A stretch of DNA of 64,000 nucleotides. It comes from Serratia fonticola. Its GTDB lineage: Bacteria > Pseudomonadota > Gammaproteobacteria > Enterobacterales > Enterobacteriaceae. Below are positions 8,594 to 17,817 of this stretch, in pieces. Position 1 is the first letter of the stretch; each line of letters begins with the position of its first letter. Location of the stretch: contig NZ_CP011254.1 in the NCBI RefSeq assembly GCF_001006005.1, positions 5,456,001-5,520,000 of the forward strand, written 5' to 3'. The notes beneath the pieces were generated by a model. The model ran no database searches. It was not told the origin of the DNA and saw nothing but the letters and a program-made list of their open reading frames with translations. A program made the translations under genes and the position numbers.

Positions 8594-9634
8594 TTATGCC
8601 GAATCCCGGACAATAAGTTCATAATCGAGAAAGATATCTTCGGTTATTTGACCCGCAATCAACGCCCGGGCGGCATGACGCCCTTTGGCAACAATAGGTT
8701 GGCGGATGGTGGTCAGCGCGATCGGTGGATCCTGAATATCAATATCGTCAAACCCGGTGATCGCAATCTGACCAGGGACCGTAATATGCTGACTCTGGCA
8801 GTAGTGGTAAACGCCGAAAGCAAAGCGATCGGACAGGCAGATGATGGCCGAAATGCCCGGTTCGCGGGTAAGCAGTACCTTGGCCGCCTCTTCTCCCCCG
8901 GCTTCGTCATGCAGTTGTTCCACAACGTGGCTGGTGGTCAAATCAATACCGCCATCGGACAGCGCCTTGATGCATGCGCTAACACGCCCAAAGGCCACGC
9001 CGTTGTCAAATTCGCTGGAGAATTCAGCCAGTGATGACAGCACGCCCGCTTGCTTCTTCACCGGGAAAGCGACAATGCCGAATTTTTTATGCCCAGCCGC
9101 CAGCAGATGCTGGCAAATGGCCTTCATAGCAGCAACGTCATCAATGGAAACACAGGTGAAGTCCTGCAGTTTGATATCGGTAGTGACCACCGGCAAGCCG
9201 CTGGTTAATGCCGCCTGGACAATTTCATCATTGCTATAGGTGGCATTTAAAATATAGCCATCGACGACGGCGCTTAACATGCGTTTTTTAAATTCGTTAT
9301 TCACTCTTAGTGGCATCAGCGCGATGTTAATGCCATTTTTCTCACACTCCTCGGCAATGCCACGCATCAACGCAATGTCATGACGATCGGAGAAAACATA
9401 ACTCAAATTATCGTTAAAAATGACCCCAAGCGTACCGCTTTTACCGGTACGTAAAAAGCGCCCGGCCCCTGTCGGGCCATGGTAATTAATGGATTCTGCG
9501 TAGGCCAAAATCTTCTCCCGCAGTTCTGGCGAGACCTTTTCGGGCCGATTAAACACATTCGAGACGGTGGTATGCGTAACGTTCAGCGTCTCAGCAATGG
9601 TTTTAAGTGTTTCGCGTTTTTTACCAGTGGTCAT
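8594..9634 (-). CDS. LacI-family transcriptional repressor of the sugar island
   Basis: 346 residues. The N-terminal LacI helix-turn-helix (TLKTIAETLNVTHTTVSNVFN, written here only to its key positions T11-N31) is followed by the hinge helix and a periplasmic-binding-protein-like sensor domain (about 65-340; GTLGVIFND, ICLSDRFAFGVY, ITGFDDIDIQ). The ATG has CGGAG upstream. It heads the operon with manB and the ABC ATPase and is divergent from the transporter/glycosidase operon. Three TTTTAACGTTAAAA palindromes with the central CG typical of LacI-family operators lie in the shared promoter, so it very likely represses both operons until a sugar or sugar phosphate binds. Confidence 0.9.
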   Translation of the reverse strand: MTTGKKRETLKTIAETLNVTHTTVSNVFNRPEKVSPELREKILAYAESINYHGPTGAGRFLRTGKSGTLGVIFNDNLSYVFSDRHDIALMRGIAEECEKNGINIALMPLRVNNEFKKRMLSAVVDGYILNATYSNDEIVQAALTSGLPVVTTDIKLQDFTCVSIDDVAAMKAICQHLLAAGHKKFGIVAFPVKKQAGVLSSLAEFSSEFDNGVAFGRVSACIKALSDGGIDLTTSHVVEQLHDEAGGEEAAKVLLTREPGISAIICLSDRFAFGVYHYCQSQHITVPGQIAITGFDDIDIQDPPIALTTIRQPIVAKGRHAARALIAGQITEDIFLDYELIVRDSA

Positions 9635-9739
9635 GTCAAAAGCTCCGGGAAGATAAAGTTACCAAATTGCCCATACTATATCCCAATCCGCGGTAGGAAA
9701 TGATTGGTTCTCACCACCAGGAAAGGTATGTTACCCCAC

Positions 9740-9753
9740 TTTTAACGTTAAAA
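9740..9753. promoter_or_regulatory. LacI-family operator, site 1
   Basis: A perfect 14-bp palindrome TTTTAACGTTAAAA with a central CG step, the hallmark of LacI-family operators. It is the copy nearest the repressor gene (about 105 bp upstream of its start). Confidence 0.8.
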
Positions 9754-9771
9754 TTGCAACGTACGTCACCA

Positions 9772-9785
9772 TTTTAACGTTAAAA
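9772..9785. promoter_or_regulatory. LacI-family operator, site 2
   Basis: A second identical TTTTAACGTTAAAA, extended to 16 bp by a flanking A/T pair. It is centred 32 bp from site 1, about three helical turns, so both sites present the same face of the DNA. Confidence 0.8.
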
Positions 9786-9799
9786 TAAAAATAATGAGA

Positions 9800-9815
9800 T
9801 GTGAGTGCACTCACA
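9800..9815. promoter_or_regulatory. CRP-cAMP binding site, perfect consensus
   Basis: TGTGAGTGCACTCACA is a fully symmetric match to the CRP core TGTGA-N6-TCACA. It lies between operator sites 2 and 3 in the divergent promoter, so the sugar operons should be under catabolite control as well as LacI-type repression. Confidence 0.85.
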
Positions 9816-9838
9816 GAATCCCTGCATCTTCGCTGCTA

Positions 9839-9852
9839 TTTTAACGTTAAAA
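9839..9852. promoter_or_regulatory. LacI-family operator, site 3
   Basis: A third identical TTTTAACGTTAAAA, 54 bp before the binding-protein start and centred 67 bp from site 2. Its position near the likely transcription start of the plus-strand operon suits direct repression, with possible looping to sites 1 and 2. Confidence 0.8.
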
Positions 9853-9906
9853 ATTGGCCTACCAGCCTTTCTTCCTACTGACGAATAGTTCACAGGTAAT
9901 CAAGTC

Positions 9907-11193
9907 ATGCTAAAGAAAATCAACCATACCCTGCTCTCTCTGGCGATTGCCGCCAGTTGCATAGTGCTTACGGGCTGTGATGACAAAGCGGTTTCTGGTG
10001 ATAATGAAAAACAGGAAATAACCCTGTGGATCGCACCCAATAACGTCCAGGAAGCATTCTGGAGCGAAGTCGTTGGCGAATGGAATCAACAAGCCGACAA
10101 AAAGAAAGTGGTCTTTTCCACCATCCCGGCGGCAGGCAGCTCAGAAGAGGCGATCATGAACGCCATAGCCTCTGACCGCGCACCGGATATTTCGGAGAAT
10201 ATTTTCACCGGCTTCGGTACTCAGCTGGCTGATTTGGGCCAAATCGTCGATCTCTCCTCGCTCGATGGCTATGGATCCTTAATTCAAGCCCGGCAGATGG
10301 GCGATATCATGAAGAACTGGGGCTATAACGGCAAAAATTACATTCTGCCGATTTACATGAATCCGGTGCTGTTCTGGTGGCGCGGCGATTTATTAGAGGA
10401 ACAGGGCTTTAGCGGTATCCCGCAAACCTATGACGAGGTATACGCCCTCAGTGAAAAATATACCATCGAGAACCAACGTTATGCGGTGCAAGCAACATCT
10501 GGCCGCAACTGGTGGGACCGCTGGTTTGATTTTATCGCCCTCTATTACGCTCAGAGTGGCGGCAAGCCTTATATCGCCGACAAGCAAGCCACCTATGACA
10601 ACCAGGCTGGGCGCGACGTCATCGGTTTCTTAAATACGCTGTTTGAAAAAAAATGGACGGTCTACGACTTCGGCCAGGATGACCCATTGGTGACCGGCAA
10701 AGTTATGGGCGCAGTGCGCGGCCCCTGGGATATCAGCCGCTATCAGCAACAGTATCCGGAAATCCTCAAGCAGATAAAGATTGGCCCGATGCTGGTCAAA
10801 GATAAACAGAAAATGCCTTATACCTTTGCCGATGGTAAAGGGCTGGTCCTGTTCAGCCATTCCAAGGTTAAACCCGAGGCGTGGGAGTTTATCCAGTGGG
10901 TGTTCAGCCAACCCAAATTCGATAAGCGCTGGGTTGAACTGACGGGTATGCCACCGGCCAGAGCGGATTTGCTTACCAACCCACTGTTTACCCAATATTA
11001 CCAGGATAACCCTTACGCCGCGGCCTACGCCAAATATGTCAACGTGGCAATACCGCCTGCATCCAGCAGCGAAACGGTGGAAATTCAACGCAGTATGACG
11101 CAAATGCTGGAGAAAACCGTGTTTAAAACCGTAACGCCGGATGAAGCTTTGCAGCAATCCGCGCAGGAAGTGAACGCGCTGTTAAAGCCCTGA
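9907..11193 (+). CDS. Sugar ABC transporter substrate-binding lipoprotein (YcjN-like)
   Basis: 428 residues. A lipoprotein signal peptide ends in the lipobox LTGC (Cys near 24), so the protein is anchored at the periplasmic face of a membrane. The rest is a family-1 extracellular solute-binding protein (ITLWIAPNNVQEAFW start, then GSSEEAIMNAIASDRAPDI and FADGKGLVLFSHSKVKPEAWEF near 300-330). It is the first gene of the plus-strand operon, directly after the operator/CRP region, and precedes two permeases. It captures the oligosaccharide imported by this system. The closest described arrangement is E. coli ycjNOP; the ligand here is likely different, given the enzymes that follow. Confidence 0.9.
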   Translation: MLKKINHTLLSLAIAASCIVLTGCDDKAVSGDNEKQEITLWIAPNNVQEAFWSEVVGEWNQQADKKKVVFSTIPAAGSSEEAIMNAIASDRAPDISENIFTGFGTQLADLGQIVDLSSLDGYGSLIQARQMGDIMKNWGYNGKNYILPIYMNPVLFWWRGDLLEEQGFSGIPQTYDEVYALSEKYTIENQRYAVQATSGRNWWDRWFDFIALYYAQSGGKPYIADKQATYDNQAGRDVIGFLNTLFEKKWTVYDFGQDDPLVTGKVMGAVRGPWDISRYQQQYPEILKQIKIGPMLVKDKQKMPYTFADGKGLVLFSHSKVKPEAWEFIQWVFSQPKFDKRWVELTGMPPARADLLTNPLFTQYYQDNPYAAAYAKYVNVAIPPASSSETVEIQRSMTQMLEKTVFKTVTPDEALQQSAQEVNALLKP

Positions 11194-11249
11194 TTACTAC
11201 ATCTTATTGATTTCTCGTTTTATGCTTCATCTGAGGGTGGCCGTTAGTT

Positions 11250-12125
11250 ATGATTTTTCCAAAGCTTAAAGATAAACATGTAGGCGGTATTCTGGCGGCC
11301 TCCTATCTGGGATATACCAGTATATTCTGGCTGTACCCCTTTATTTGGCTCGCTGTGTTATCGCTGACTGAATGGCGTTTTGTGGGCATTCCTTCGTTCA
11401 ACGGTGTGCAAAACTTTATTTTGGTGCTGCAAGATCCGTTGTTCTGGAAATCGATGTTGAACGTACTGCGTTTTTTAATGTACTACCTACCGGTAGTATT
11501 CATTTCTTCGCTACTGTTCGCGTTTGGTTTACAGAAATTGAAGTATGGCAGAACCTTTGTTGGCCTGAGTTTTTTATTAGCCAACGTATCTTCCGGCGTG
11601 GCCTATTCCATCGTATTCTCCAAGATCTTTAGCCAGAACGGGCCGTTGAACACCTTTCTGGATGAATGGTTCGGCTTTACTCTGCCCTGGCTCACCAGCC
11701 CGGACTTCGCCATGTTGTCCATCTCGCTGGTGGTGACCTGGAAGTTTGTCGGCTATTACGGGCTGATACTCTTTTCTGGTCTGAACAGTATCCCCAAAGA
11801 AATTTACTCGGCAGCGGAGCTGGATAACACCCGGCCACTCAAGCGTTTGTTCCGCATCACATTACCGCTGATCAACCCGCAATTGATTATGGTGCTGGTA
11901 TTAGCCATTACGGTCTCTTTTGCGATCTTTACCGAACCCTATCTGATCACCGGCGGTGGCCCATTAAACAGCACCACGACGCCGATGATCGTGATGTATG
12001 AGGCCGCATTTATGAAGATGCAACCTAGCTGGGCAGCCACCATGTCTATTTTTATCGCACTGATCAGCTTCACCCTGATCCTGATCGTCAGAAAGCTGCT
12101 GGAAAGAAAGGTGGAGATCGTTTAA
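11250..12125 (+). CDS. Sugar ABC transporter permease, MalF type
   Basis: 291 residues with six predicted membrane segments (first at about 12-35, last at about 262-285). The cytoplasmic coupling loop has the EAA-like segment IYSAAELDNTRPLKRLFRIT near residues 187-207, which docks to the ABC ATPase. It pairs with the permease encoded next, whose ATG begins immediately after this stop codon (TAA then ATG), so translation is coupled. Together with the binding lipoprotein upstream and the ATPase on the divergent strand it forms a complete CUT1-type oligosaccharide importer. Confidence 0.9.
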   Translation: MIFPKLKDKHVGGILAASYLGYTSIFWLYPFIWLAVLSLTEWRFVGIPSFNGVQNFILVLQDPLFWKSMLNVLRFLMYYLPVVFISSLLFAFGLQKLKYGRTFVGLSFLLANVSSGVAYSIVFSKIFSQNGPLNTFLDEWFGFTLPWLTSPDFAMLSISLVVTWKFVGYYGLILFSGLNSIPKEIYSAAELDNTRPLKRLFRITLPLINPQLIMVLVLAITVSFAIFTEPYLITGGGPLNSTTTPMIVMYEAAFMKMQPSWAATMSIFIALISFTLILIVRKLLERKVEIV

Positions 12126-12950
12126 ATGAAAAAATCTATCAACAGCCTGATTATTCATCTGGTTATGTTCTTTTTGGCGCTCTCGTGGCTGTACCCTTAT
12201 ATCTGGATGGTGCTTTCCTCCTTTAAACCAACCGCCGATATTTATACCAACGGGATGTTTGAAGGGGCTTATTCACTCGATAACTATCGTTTTCTGTTTG
12301 AAAGCACCGGGCGGGTAGAGAAACCCTTTTTAAAAACCTTGCTTAACTCGTTGTTTATTTCTACAACGGTGACGGTAGCAGTTACCCTCAGTTCGATGTT
12401 TATCGGTTTTGCGCTGGCTAAAATGCAGTTTACCGGCCAACGATTATTTAAAAACCTGCTGTTTTTACAAATGGTGTTCCCGGCATTTATGTTTATCATC
12501 CCGCAATTCGTTTTGGTACGGGAGCTGGGGCTGTTAAACACTTACAGCGCCATGATTGTGCCGTTCCTGATGAGCGCCTGGGGGATCTTTATGATTTCAC
12601 AAAGCTTTCAAGGTACGCCTAACGACTATATTCATGCGGCCAAGATCGATAACGCCAGCCTGTGGCAAATTATGATCTACCTGATGATGCCGCTGAACAA
12701 GGCAATTATCGCCATCGTCGCGCTGTTCACCTTCGTCGGTACCTGGGACAACTTCCTGTGGCCACTGATCGTTATCCAGGACGAAAACAAAATGCCGCTG
12801 TCAGTGTTGCTGGCCACCTTCAGTAAATCCTATGGCGTCTATGTGGGGCCAGTGATCGCCGGTGCCGTGCTCCAGACTATCCCGATCGTCGTGCTATTTA
12901 TCTTATTCCGTAAGTACTTTATGCAGGGCATGTCCCTGTCGCTGAAATAA
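12126..12950 (+). CDS. Sugar ABC transporter permease, MalG type
   Basis: 274 residues, six predicted membrane segments and the EAA coupling loop YIHAAKIDNASLWQIMIYLM near 168-187. It ends FRKYFMQGMSLSLK, the C-terminal tail with the MQG(M/L) pattern shared by MalG-like subunits. It begins at the base after the first permease's stop, and the GH13 gene follows after 11 bp, so uptake and breakdown genes are tightly co-expressed. Confidence 0.91.
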   Translation: MKKSINSLIIHLVMFFLALSWLYPYIWMVLSSFKPTADIYTNGMFEGAYSLDNYRFLFESTGRVEKPFLKTLLNSLFISTTVTVAVTLSSMFIGFALAKMQFTGQRLFKNLLFLQMVFPAFMFIIPQFVLVRELGLLNTYSAMIVPFLMSAWGIFMISQSFQGTPNDYIHAAKIDNASLWQIMIYLMMPLNKAIIAIVALFTFVGTWDNFLWPLIVIQDENKMPLSVLLATFSKSYGVYVGPVIAGAVLQTIPIVVLFILFRKYFMQGMSLSLK

Positions 12951-12961
12951 GGACTCGTGCA

Positions 12962-14545
12962 ATGAATGATCAAGCGTGGTGGCGTGAGGCCGTGTTCTAT
13001 CAGGTTTATCTACCCAGTTTCCAGGACGGCAACGGAGATGGGATAGGCGATCTTCATGGGCTGATTGATCGGCTGGATTACCTGCAGGAACTGGGGATTG
13101 GCGGGTTATGGATCACCCCTTTCTACCCTTCCCCTCTGGTGGATAACGGTTATGACATTAGCGATTATCTTAATATCGCCCCGCAGTATGGCACGCTGGC
13201 GGTTTTCGAGCGGTTAATCGCCGAAGCCCATCGGCGTAATATTCGGGTGATCATTGATATGGTGCTTAACCACGTCTCTACCGAGCATCCGTGGTTTAAA
13301 GACGCGCTGAATAATCCGCACAGCCAATATCGTGACTATTTTATTTTCACTCGCCAACCCAATAACTGGCAGTCGTTTTTTGGTGGATCGGCATGGGAGC
13401 CTGAAGCTACTGGCGGTGAATACTATTACCACAAGTTTGCCATTGAGCAGGCCGACCTGAACTGGGCCAACCCGGCGGTCGCAGAGCTTGCCAAGGGCGT
13501 ACTGGACTTCTGGCAAGCCTTGGGGGTGGATGGTTTCCGTCTGGACGTGATCAACTTCCTGTCATGCAGCACCCAGCGAACAGATAACCCTACGCTGGAA
13601 AACGGTGAACAGCAGCACCTGTACGATATTAATCAGCCTGGTATCGAGTCATGCCTCGCTGATTTAATCGCGCATGCGCGGGCCAAAAGCCCCTGCTTTA
13701 TTGTCGGTGAGGTGGGCAGTGACAAGCTCAAAGAACTGGCACGCTATCAGTCCGCCGACTTATGCGATGTGGTATTCAATTTTAACCTAGGCAGCCTGCC
13801 TGCCTTCGATTTGCCGCAAATCGTTGAACAGTTGAAGCTGATGAACGACCTGCCAGGCAATGTACCGACACTGTTTTTCTCTAGCCACGATATGCCCAGG
13901 ATGATCAGCCGCTTCGGCGAGTTCGCTGGCGACATTGCCAGGGCGCGTGCGGTGGCTTGCCTGCAATTAATGGCCCATGGTGTGCCGTTTATTTATAACG
14001 GTGAAGAGGTGGGCATGCAGGACTATGTCGCCACCGAAGCGGATGCCATTTACGACATTCAGGGCAGGACACAGTATCAACAGAAGCTGGCCGCAGGTGG
14101 CAACCCGGAGGAAGCATTTCAGTTTGCGTTAACCAAAAGCCGTGATAATTCACGCTCGCCCATGCAATGGTCTGCAGCCCCCTTTGCCGGTTTTAGTACC
14201 CACCAGCCGTGGATGCCGGTCAATGAAAACTATCGCCAGATCAATGTGGCGGCTGCGCAAAATGCGTGCCATTCCCTTTGGCATGATTATCAACAACTCA
14301 TTGCCCTGCGCGCTCAATATCCCGTGTTTCACTACGGCGTCTATGACCAATTGAAGCAGGTCAAAGACACCCTGATATTCAGCCGCCGTTATCGCCAACA
14401 GCGCGCCACCGTCACCATCAATTTTGGAGAAAATTATTTATTGCAGGTACCGACCCACGGGAAGGTTTTATTTGATACACGCACAGTGCCCGGCCAATTG
14501 ACTCACAATGATATCGTAATTTTTATCGAGGACAGTAATGATTAG
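12962..14545 (+). CDS. GH13 alpha-glucosidase (oligo-1,6-glucosidase-like)
   Basis: 527 residues without a signal peptide, so a cytoplasmic enzyme. The GH13 barrel shows the calcium loop DGNGDGIGDLHGL (near 22), region I DMVLNH, the nucleophile Asp in GFRLDVINF (near 195), the acid/base Glu in VGEVGS (near 248) and the transition-state Asp in SSHDMPR (near 310). The last motif has Ser where most alpha-glucosidases have Asn (NHD). The ADLNWANP segment is typical of oligo-1,6-glucosidase and trehalulose-type enzymes. It should hydrolyse an alpha-glucosidic bond in the imported sugar. Its frame overlaps the GH130 gene by 8 nt. The exact linkage is not predictable from this. Confidence 0.88.
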   Translation: MNDQAWWREAVFYQVYLPSFQDGNGDGIGDLHGLIDRLDYLQELGIGGLWITPFYPSPLVDNGYDISDYLNIAPQYGTLAVFERLIAEAHRRNIRVIIDMVLNHVSTEHPWFKDALNNPHSQYRDYFIFTRQPNNWQSFFGGSAWEPEATGGEYYYHKFAIEQADLNWANPAVAELAKGVLDFWQALGVDGFRLDVINFLSCSTQRTDNPTLENGEQQHLYDINQPGIESCLADLIAHARAKSPCFIVGEVGSDKLKELARYQSADLCDVVFNFNLGSLPAFDLPQIVEQLKLMNDLPGNVPTLFFSSHDMPRMISRFGEFAGDIARARAVACLQLMAHGVPFIYNGEEVGMQDYVATEADAIYDIQGRTQYQQKLAAGGNPEEAFQFALTKSRDNSRSPMQWSAAPFAGFSTHQPWMPVNENYRQINVAAAQNACHSLWHDYQQLIALRAQYPVFHYGVYDQLKQVKDTLIFSRRYRQQRATVTINFGENYLLQVPTHGKVLFDTRTVPGQLTHNDIVIFIEDSND

Positions 14546-15593
14546 ATTTTCTGGTAACCCATTAATTACCCCCCAGGACATAACGCCAAGTCGTCCGGGA
14601 TTTAAGGTTGAATGCGCGTTCAATGCGGGCGTCACCCGGCTTGGCGATGAAACCATTATGTTGGTCCGCATTGCGGAAAGCGTGATCCCCAAGAACGAAG
14701 GCACCACCGTGGTACCTTGGCTGCAAGAAACTCCCGCGGGCTGGCAGGTGACTACCCGGGAGTTTTGGCATAACGACCCTGCCTATGATTTTAGCGACCC
14801 ACGGTTGATCACCTACAAAGCAGATCCGGCGATCGTCTATCTGACTTCACTCTCTCATCTGCGGGTGGCGAGAAGCGGCAATGGCGTGGATTTTGTCGTT
14901 GATACTCAACCGCTGATTTTCCCGGACAACGGCTATGAAACCTTTGGCTGTGAGGATGCCCGCATCACCGAGATCGAGGGGGCTTTTTATATCAACTATT
15001 CCGCCGTCTCCTCCAAGGGTATCTGCACGGCGCTGGCGGTTACCAAGGACTTCACCTCTGTTGAGCGTCTGGGATTGATTTTCTGCCCAGATAACCGCGA
15101 CGTTTGCCTGTTCCCGGAAAAGGTGGGCGGCAAGTATCTGGCTCTGCATCGCCCGGCGCCCAAACACTTCGGTAAACCCGAGATTTGGCTGGCCAGCTCC
15201 AACGATTTGCTGCACTGGGGACAACACCAGCATCTGCTGGGCACATCGCAAGATCCCTGGGATGCGTTAAAGCTGGGTGGCGGCGCTCCCATGTTGAAAA
15301 CGACAAAAGGCTGGCTGCAAATTTACCACGGGGTAGACGTGGATCAACGTTATGCCCTGGGTGCCATGCTGCTCGATTTGGACGATCCTACCCGTATTCT
15401 CGCCAAATCGCCGGTTCCCTTGTTGCAACCGCAAGCGCCCTACGAGCTTTACGGATTCTTTGATAACGTCGTCTTTACCTGCGGTGCGTTGATTGAGAAC
15501 GATACCCTGCGGGTCTACTACGGCGCCGCTGACGAAAGCATGTGCCTGGCTGAAATGCCGCTGGCCCAACTATGGCAACACCTGTCGGTGTAA
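14538..15593 (+). CDS. GH130 family beta-mannoside phosphorylase/mannosidase
   Basis: 351 residues matching GH130: a five-bladed propeller with GFKVECAFNAGV near the N-terminus, the catalytic-acid motif GCEDARITEIEGAFYI (Asp near 138) and the later GGGAPMLKTTKGWLQIYHG (near 250). GH130 members cleave beta-mannosides, most by phosphorolysis to alpha-mannose 1-phosphate, some by hydrolysis. Telling these apart depends on phosphate-binding residues that I cannot place safely by eye. The start codon overlaps the GH13 stop. A co-regulated phosphomannomutase favours phosphorolysis. No signal peptide, so the reaction is cytoplasmic. Confidence 0.88.
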   Translation: MIRFSGNPLITPQDITPSRPGFKVECAFNAGVTRLGDETIMLVRIAESVIPKNEGTTVVPWLQETPAGWQVTTREFWHNDPAYDFSDPRLITYKADPAIVYLTSLSHLRVARSGNGVDFVVDTQPLIFPDNGYETFGCEDARITEIEGAFYINYSAVSSKGICTALAVTKDFTSVERLGLIFCPDNRDVCLFPEKVGGKYLALHRPAPKHFGKPEIWLASSNDLLHWGQHQHLLGTSQDPWDALKLGGGAPMLKTTKGWLQIYHGVDVDQRYALGAMLLDLDDPTRILAKSPVPLLQPQAPYELYGFFDNVVFTCGALIENDTLRVYYGAADESMCLAEMPLAQLWQHLSV

Positions 15594-15609
15594 TGAGGGA
15601 AAATACGCA

Positions 15610-16545
15610 ATGAAGACTAATTCTCCGGCCAGCGTGGCACAACTGATTGCCGACTATCACCAGCGAACGTCAGGTATCACTTTCACCACTGACCGGCTCG
15701 AATTCACCGGTGTAGGTGACAAGGATGTTTACAACATTACCGCTCCCTTTACCTCTGCCGGGCTGCAAGTCATTGCTGGGCGGGTTGAAGCCAGGGACTC
15801 TGAGCACTCGACCATTGTTTTCTTCCAAGAGCAGCAAGGAAAATGGACTCCGGTGGAAAATGCACCCACGTTCCCGTTACAGGATCCCTTTTTCTGCTTT
15901 ATCGCTGGTGAACTGATATTTGGTGGCGTCGAGATCAACCCCCATCCCGAGCACCCAGGGCAGCTTATCTGGCACACCGTGTTTTATCGCGGGCGTGACA
16001 TCCTGTCATTAAACCGTTTTGCTTGCGGCCCTTCAGGTATGAAAGATATCCGCCTGTGCCAGATCCAGCCAGGGCGCATCGGGGTATTTACCCGGCCACA
16101 GGGCAATATCGGCGGCAGGGGAACCATCGGATACGTTGAGATAAGCTGCCTGGAGGAACTCACGCCAGACACTATCGCCAATGCACAACTACTCGATCGG
16201 CAGTTCAACAGCGACGAATGGGGCGGCGTCAACGAAACGCATTTACTGAGCGACGGCACTATCGGCTTACTGGCCCATATTGCCTGTTTTGATCAACAAC
16301 AAAGGAGACACTACTACCCGGGCGTCTTTATCTTCAATCCGGACACTAAAAACTATAGCCCCATAAAAATAATTGCAGCAAGAAGTAATCTGCTACCAGG
16401 AGATGCTAAACGCCCTGACTTGGTAGATGTCATTTTCCCAGGCGGCCTCATCGCATTAGCCGATAATCGTTGGCGGTTATATGTCGGTGCCAGCGACGCA
16501 CAAGCGCACTGGATTGATATTGAGGATCCTTTTATCGGGATTTAA
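15610..16545 (+). CDS. DUF1861 family protein (MTP-1-like), probable propeller enzyme or binding protein
   Basis: 311 residues from ATG 15610, following GGGAAAATACGCA; a longer frame to 15493 lies inside the GH130 gene and is rejected. It resembles DUF1861: motifs are FTGVGDKDVYNITAPF near 30, FFCFIAGELIFGGVEI near 95 and GMKDIRLCQIQPGRIGVFTR near 145. The recurring strand patterns recall the GH43/GH130-type beta-propeller fold. Function is not established. Its fixed place after GH130 suggests it acts on the same sugar, perhaps as an accessory mannosidase or phosphorylase. No secretion signal is seen. Confidence 0.75.
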   Translation: MKTNSPASVAQLIADYHQRTSGITFTTDRLEFTGVGDKDVYNITAPFTSAGLQVIAGRVEARDSEHSTIVFFQEQQGKWTPVENAPTFPLQDPFFCFIAGELIFGGVEINPHPEHPGQLIWHTVFYRGRDILSLNRFACGPSGMKDIRLCQIQPGRIGVFTRPQGNIGGRGTIGYVEISCLEELTPDTIANAQLLDRQFNSDEWGGVNETHLLSDGTIGLLAHIACFDQQQRRHYYPGVFIFNPDTKNYSPIKIIAARSNLLPGDAKRPDLVDVIFPGGLIALADNRWRLYVGASDAQAHWIDIEDPFIGI

Positions 16546-16664
16546 TTCGCAAGCAATCGAAATTGCGCTTTTAACTGGCTTAATGGAAAAACTAATATTA
16601 ATAATATTGGATGGTATTGCTATTGCCAAAACCAGGCAATACCACCAGTTTAGAAGGGATTATA

Positions 16665-17780
16665 ATGAAATACTCTAAAATTTTTTCTCTGCTGTTGCTG
16701 GCTGGTCTCAGCTCTACCGTTCATGCGGAGAGCACACTAATTAAAGGTAAGACCCCAAGTGCTGAAAGTCGCCCTATTTTCGCCGGTGACAAGATTAGAA
16801 TAATTAAAGAAAATGGCGAGACGGTGGAAACAGTAGTAGAACTCAGCGATGATAGCGTTGGCATTATTCGTCTACCAAAGGATGAACGTTCTTATTTCCA
16901 CGGTAACTGGTTGGCAGAGTATAAAATAGAGCATTTCCGCAATGAAGGCCGCAGCACCAACTCCCGTCCGGTGCATGAAATCGTCTTCGCCGATGGGCGG
17001 GTCAACTTTGGTGACACCGGCTGGAACACCGGTTTCGTACTCAAGCAGGTGCATTTTACCAACGACTCACGCAATGACAGCCAGCATAAAGTCGATTTTC
17101 GCATGATCGAAATGGAAATTCGCCCGGCGTGGGCGAAAAGTATAGATAAACACTGGTTTATGCTGGAAGGGATCTACCTGGGTAAAACCGGCTATGAGAA
17201 GAACCGTACCACCGGCAGCAACAACAATATTGGCGGTGATGGTTATGGCTTCCGCCCATACTACCGTTATCAGGTATCGGACAACTTCAGCGTCAACACC
17301 GATATTAAAATGCTGGTAGAAGACAAGGATGCCCGCGGTGCCGATAGCGGACGTTTCCAGTTTTATGAAGCGCTGGTGAATTTTAACTATCACATAGCGG
17401 ATCGTGTGAACGTCGGATTTGAAGTGTTTCGCAAAGAGGGCCAGGACTTCAACCATGATGGCGACAAGACGGCGAACGTGCTGGAACAGGAATTTCGCCC
17501 ATGGGTTGCCTGGAGTATGGGTAAAAGTAACTTCCTGCTTAAGATGGAGCCTCAATTACGCCGCATTGGCGGGCGTGATGGCTATAAGGAAACCTCCAGA
17601 AGCGAGAAATATATCTTTAACTATAGCTACCCGATCACCGACAGATTTTATGCGGTGGCCGAGTACTTTTACCGGGTAGAGCACGACAAAAAATTCTGGG
17701 ATCACAACGTTCGCGACCCGAATGCATATAAAAATACTGAGACCAATTTCGGCAAACTGGGTGTGAACTATGTTTTCTAA
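16665..17780 (+). CDS. OmpG-type outer-membrane porin
   Basis: 371 residues from ATG 16665 (AAGGGATTATA upstream). A Sec signal peptide ends in VHA near residue 20. The mature part alternates amphipathic strands and ends LGVNYVF with the terminal Phe used for barrel assembly. Segments such as GFRPYYRYQVSDNF, VNFNYHIADRVNVGFEVF and ISTDRFYAVAEYFYRVE-like strands resemble OmpG/KdgM monomeric porins. It is longer than E. coli OmpG (about 280 mature residues). A 40-residue polar stretch near residues 25-80 (KGKTPSAESRPIFAGDKIRI onward) precedes the barrel and may be an extra domain. It should admit oligosaccharide across the outer membrane for the ABC importer. Confidence 0.8.
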   Translation: MKYSKIFSLLLLAGLSSTVHAESTLIKGKTPSAESRPIFAGDKIRIIKENGETVETVVELSDDSVGIIRLPKDERSYFHGNWLAEYKIEHFRNEGRSTNSRPVHEIVFADGRVNFGDTGWNTGFVLKQVHFTNDSRNDSQHKVDFRMIEMEIRPAWAKSIDKHWFMLEGIYLGKTGYEKNRTTGSNNNIGGDGYGFRPYYRYQVSDNFSVNTDIKMLVEDKDARGADSGRFQFYEALVNFNYHIADRVNVGFEVFRKEGQDFNHDGDKTANVLEQEFRPWVAWSMGKSNFLLKMEPQLRRIGGRDGYKETSRSEKYIFNYSYPITDRFYAVAEYFYRVEHDKKFWDHNVRDPNAYKNTETNFGKLGVNYVF

Positions 17781-17817
17781 GTTGAAAGCAATAACTCAAT
17801 AAAAATAAGGTAACAAC

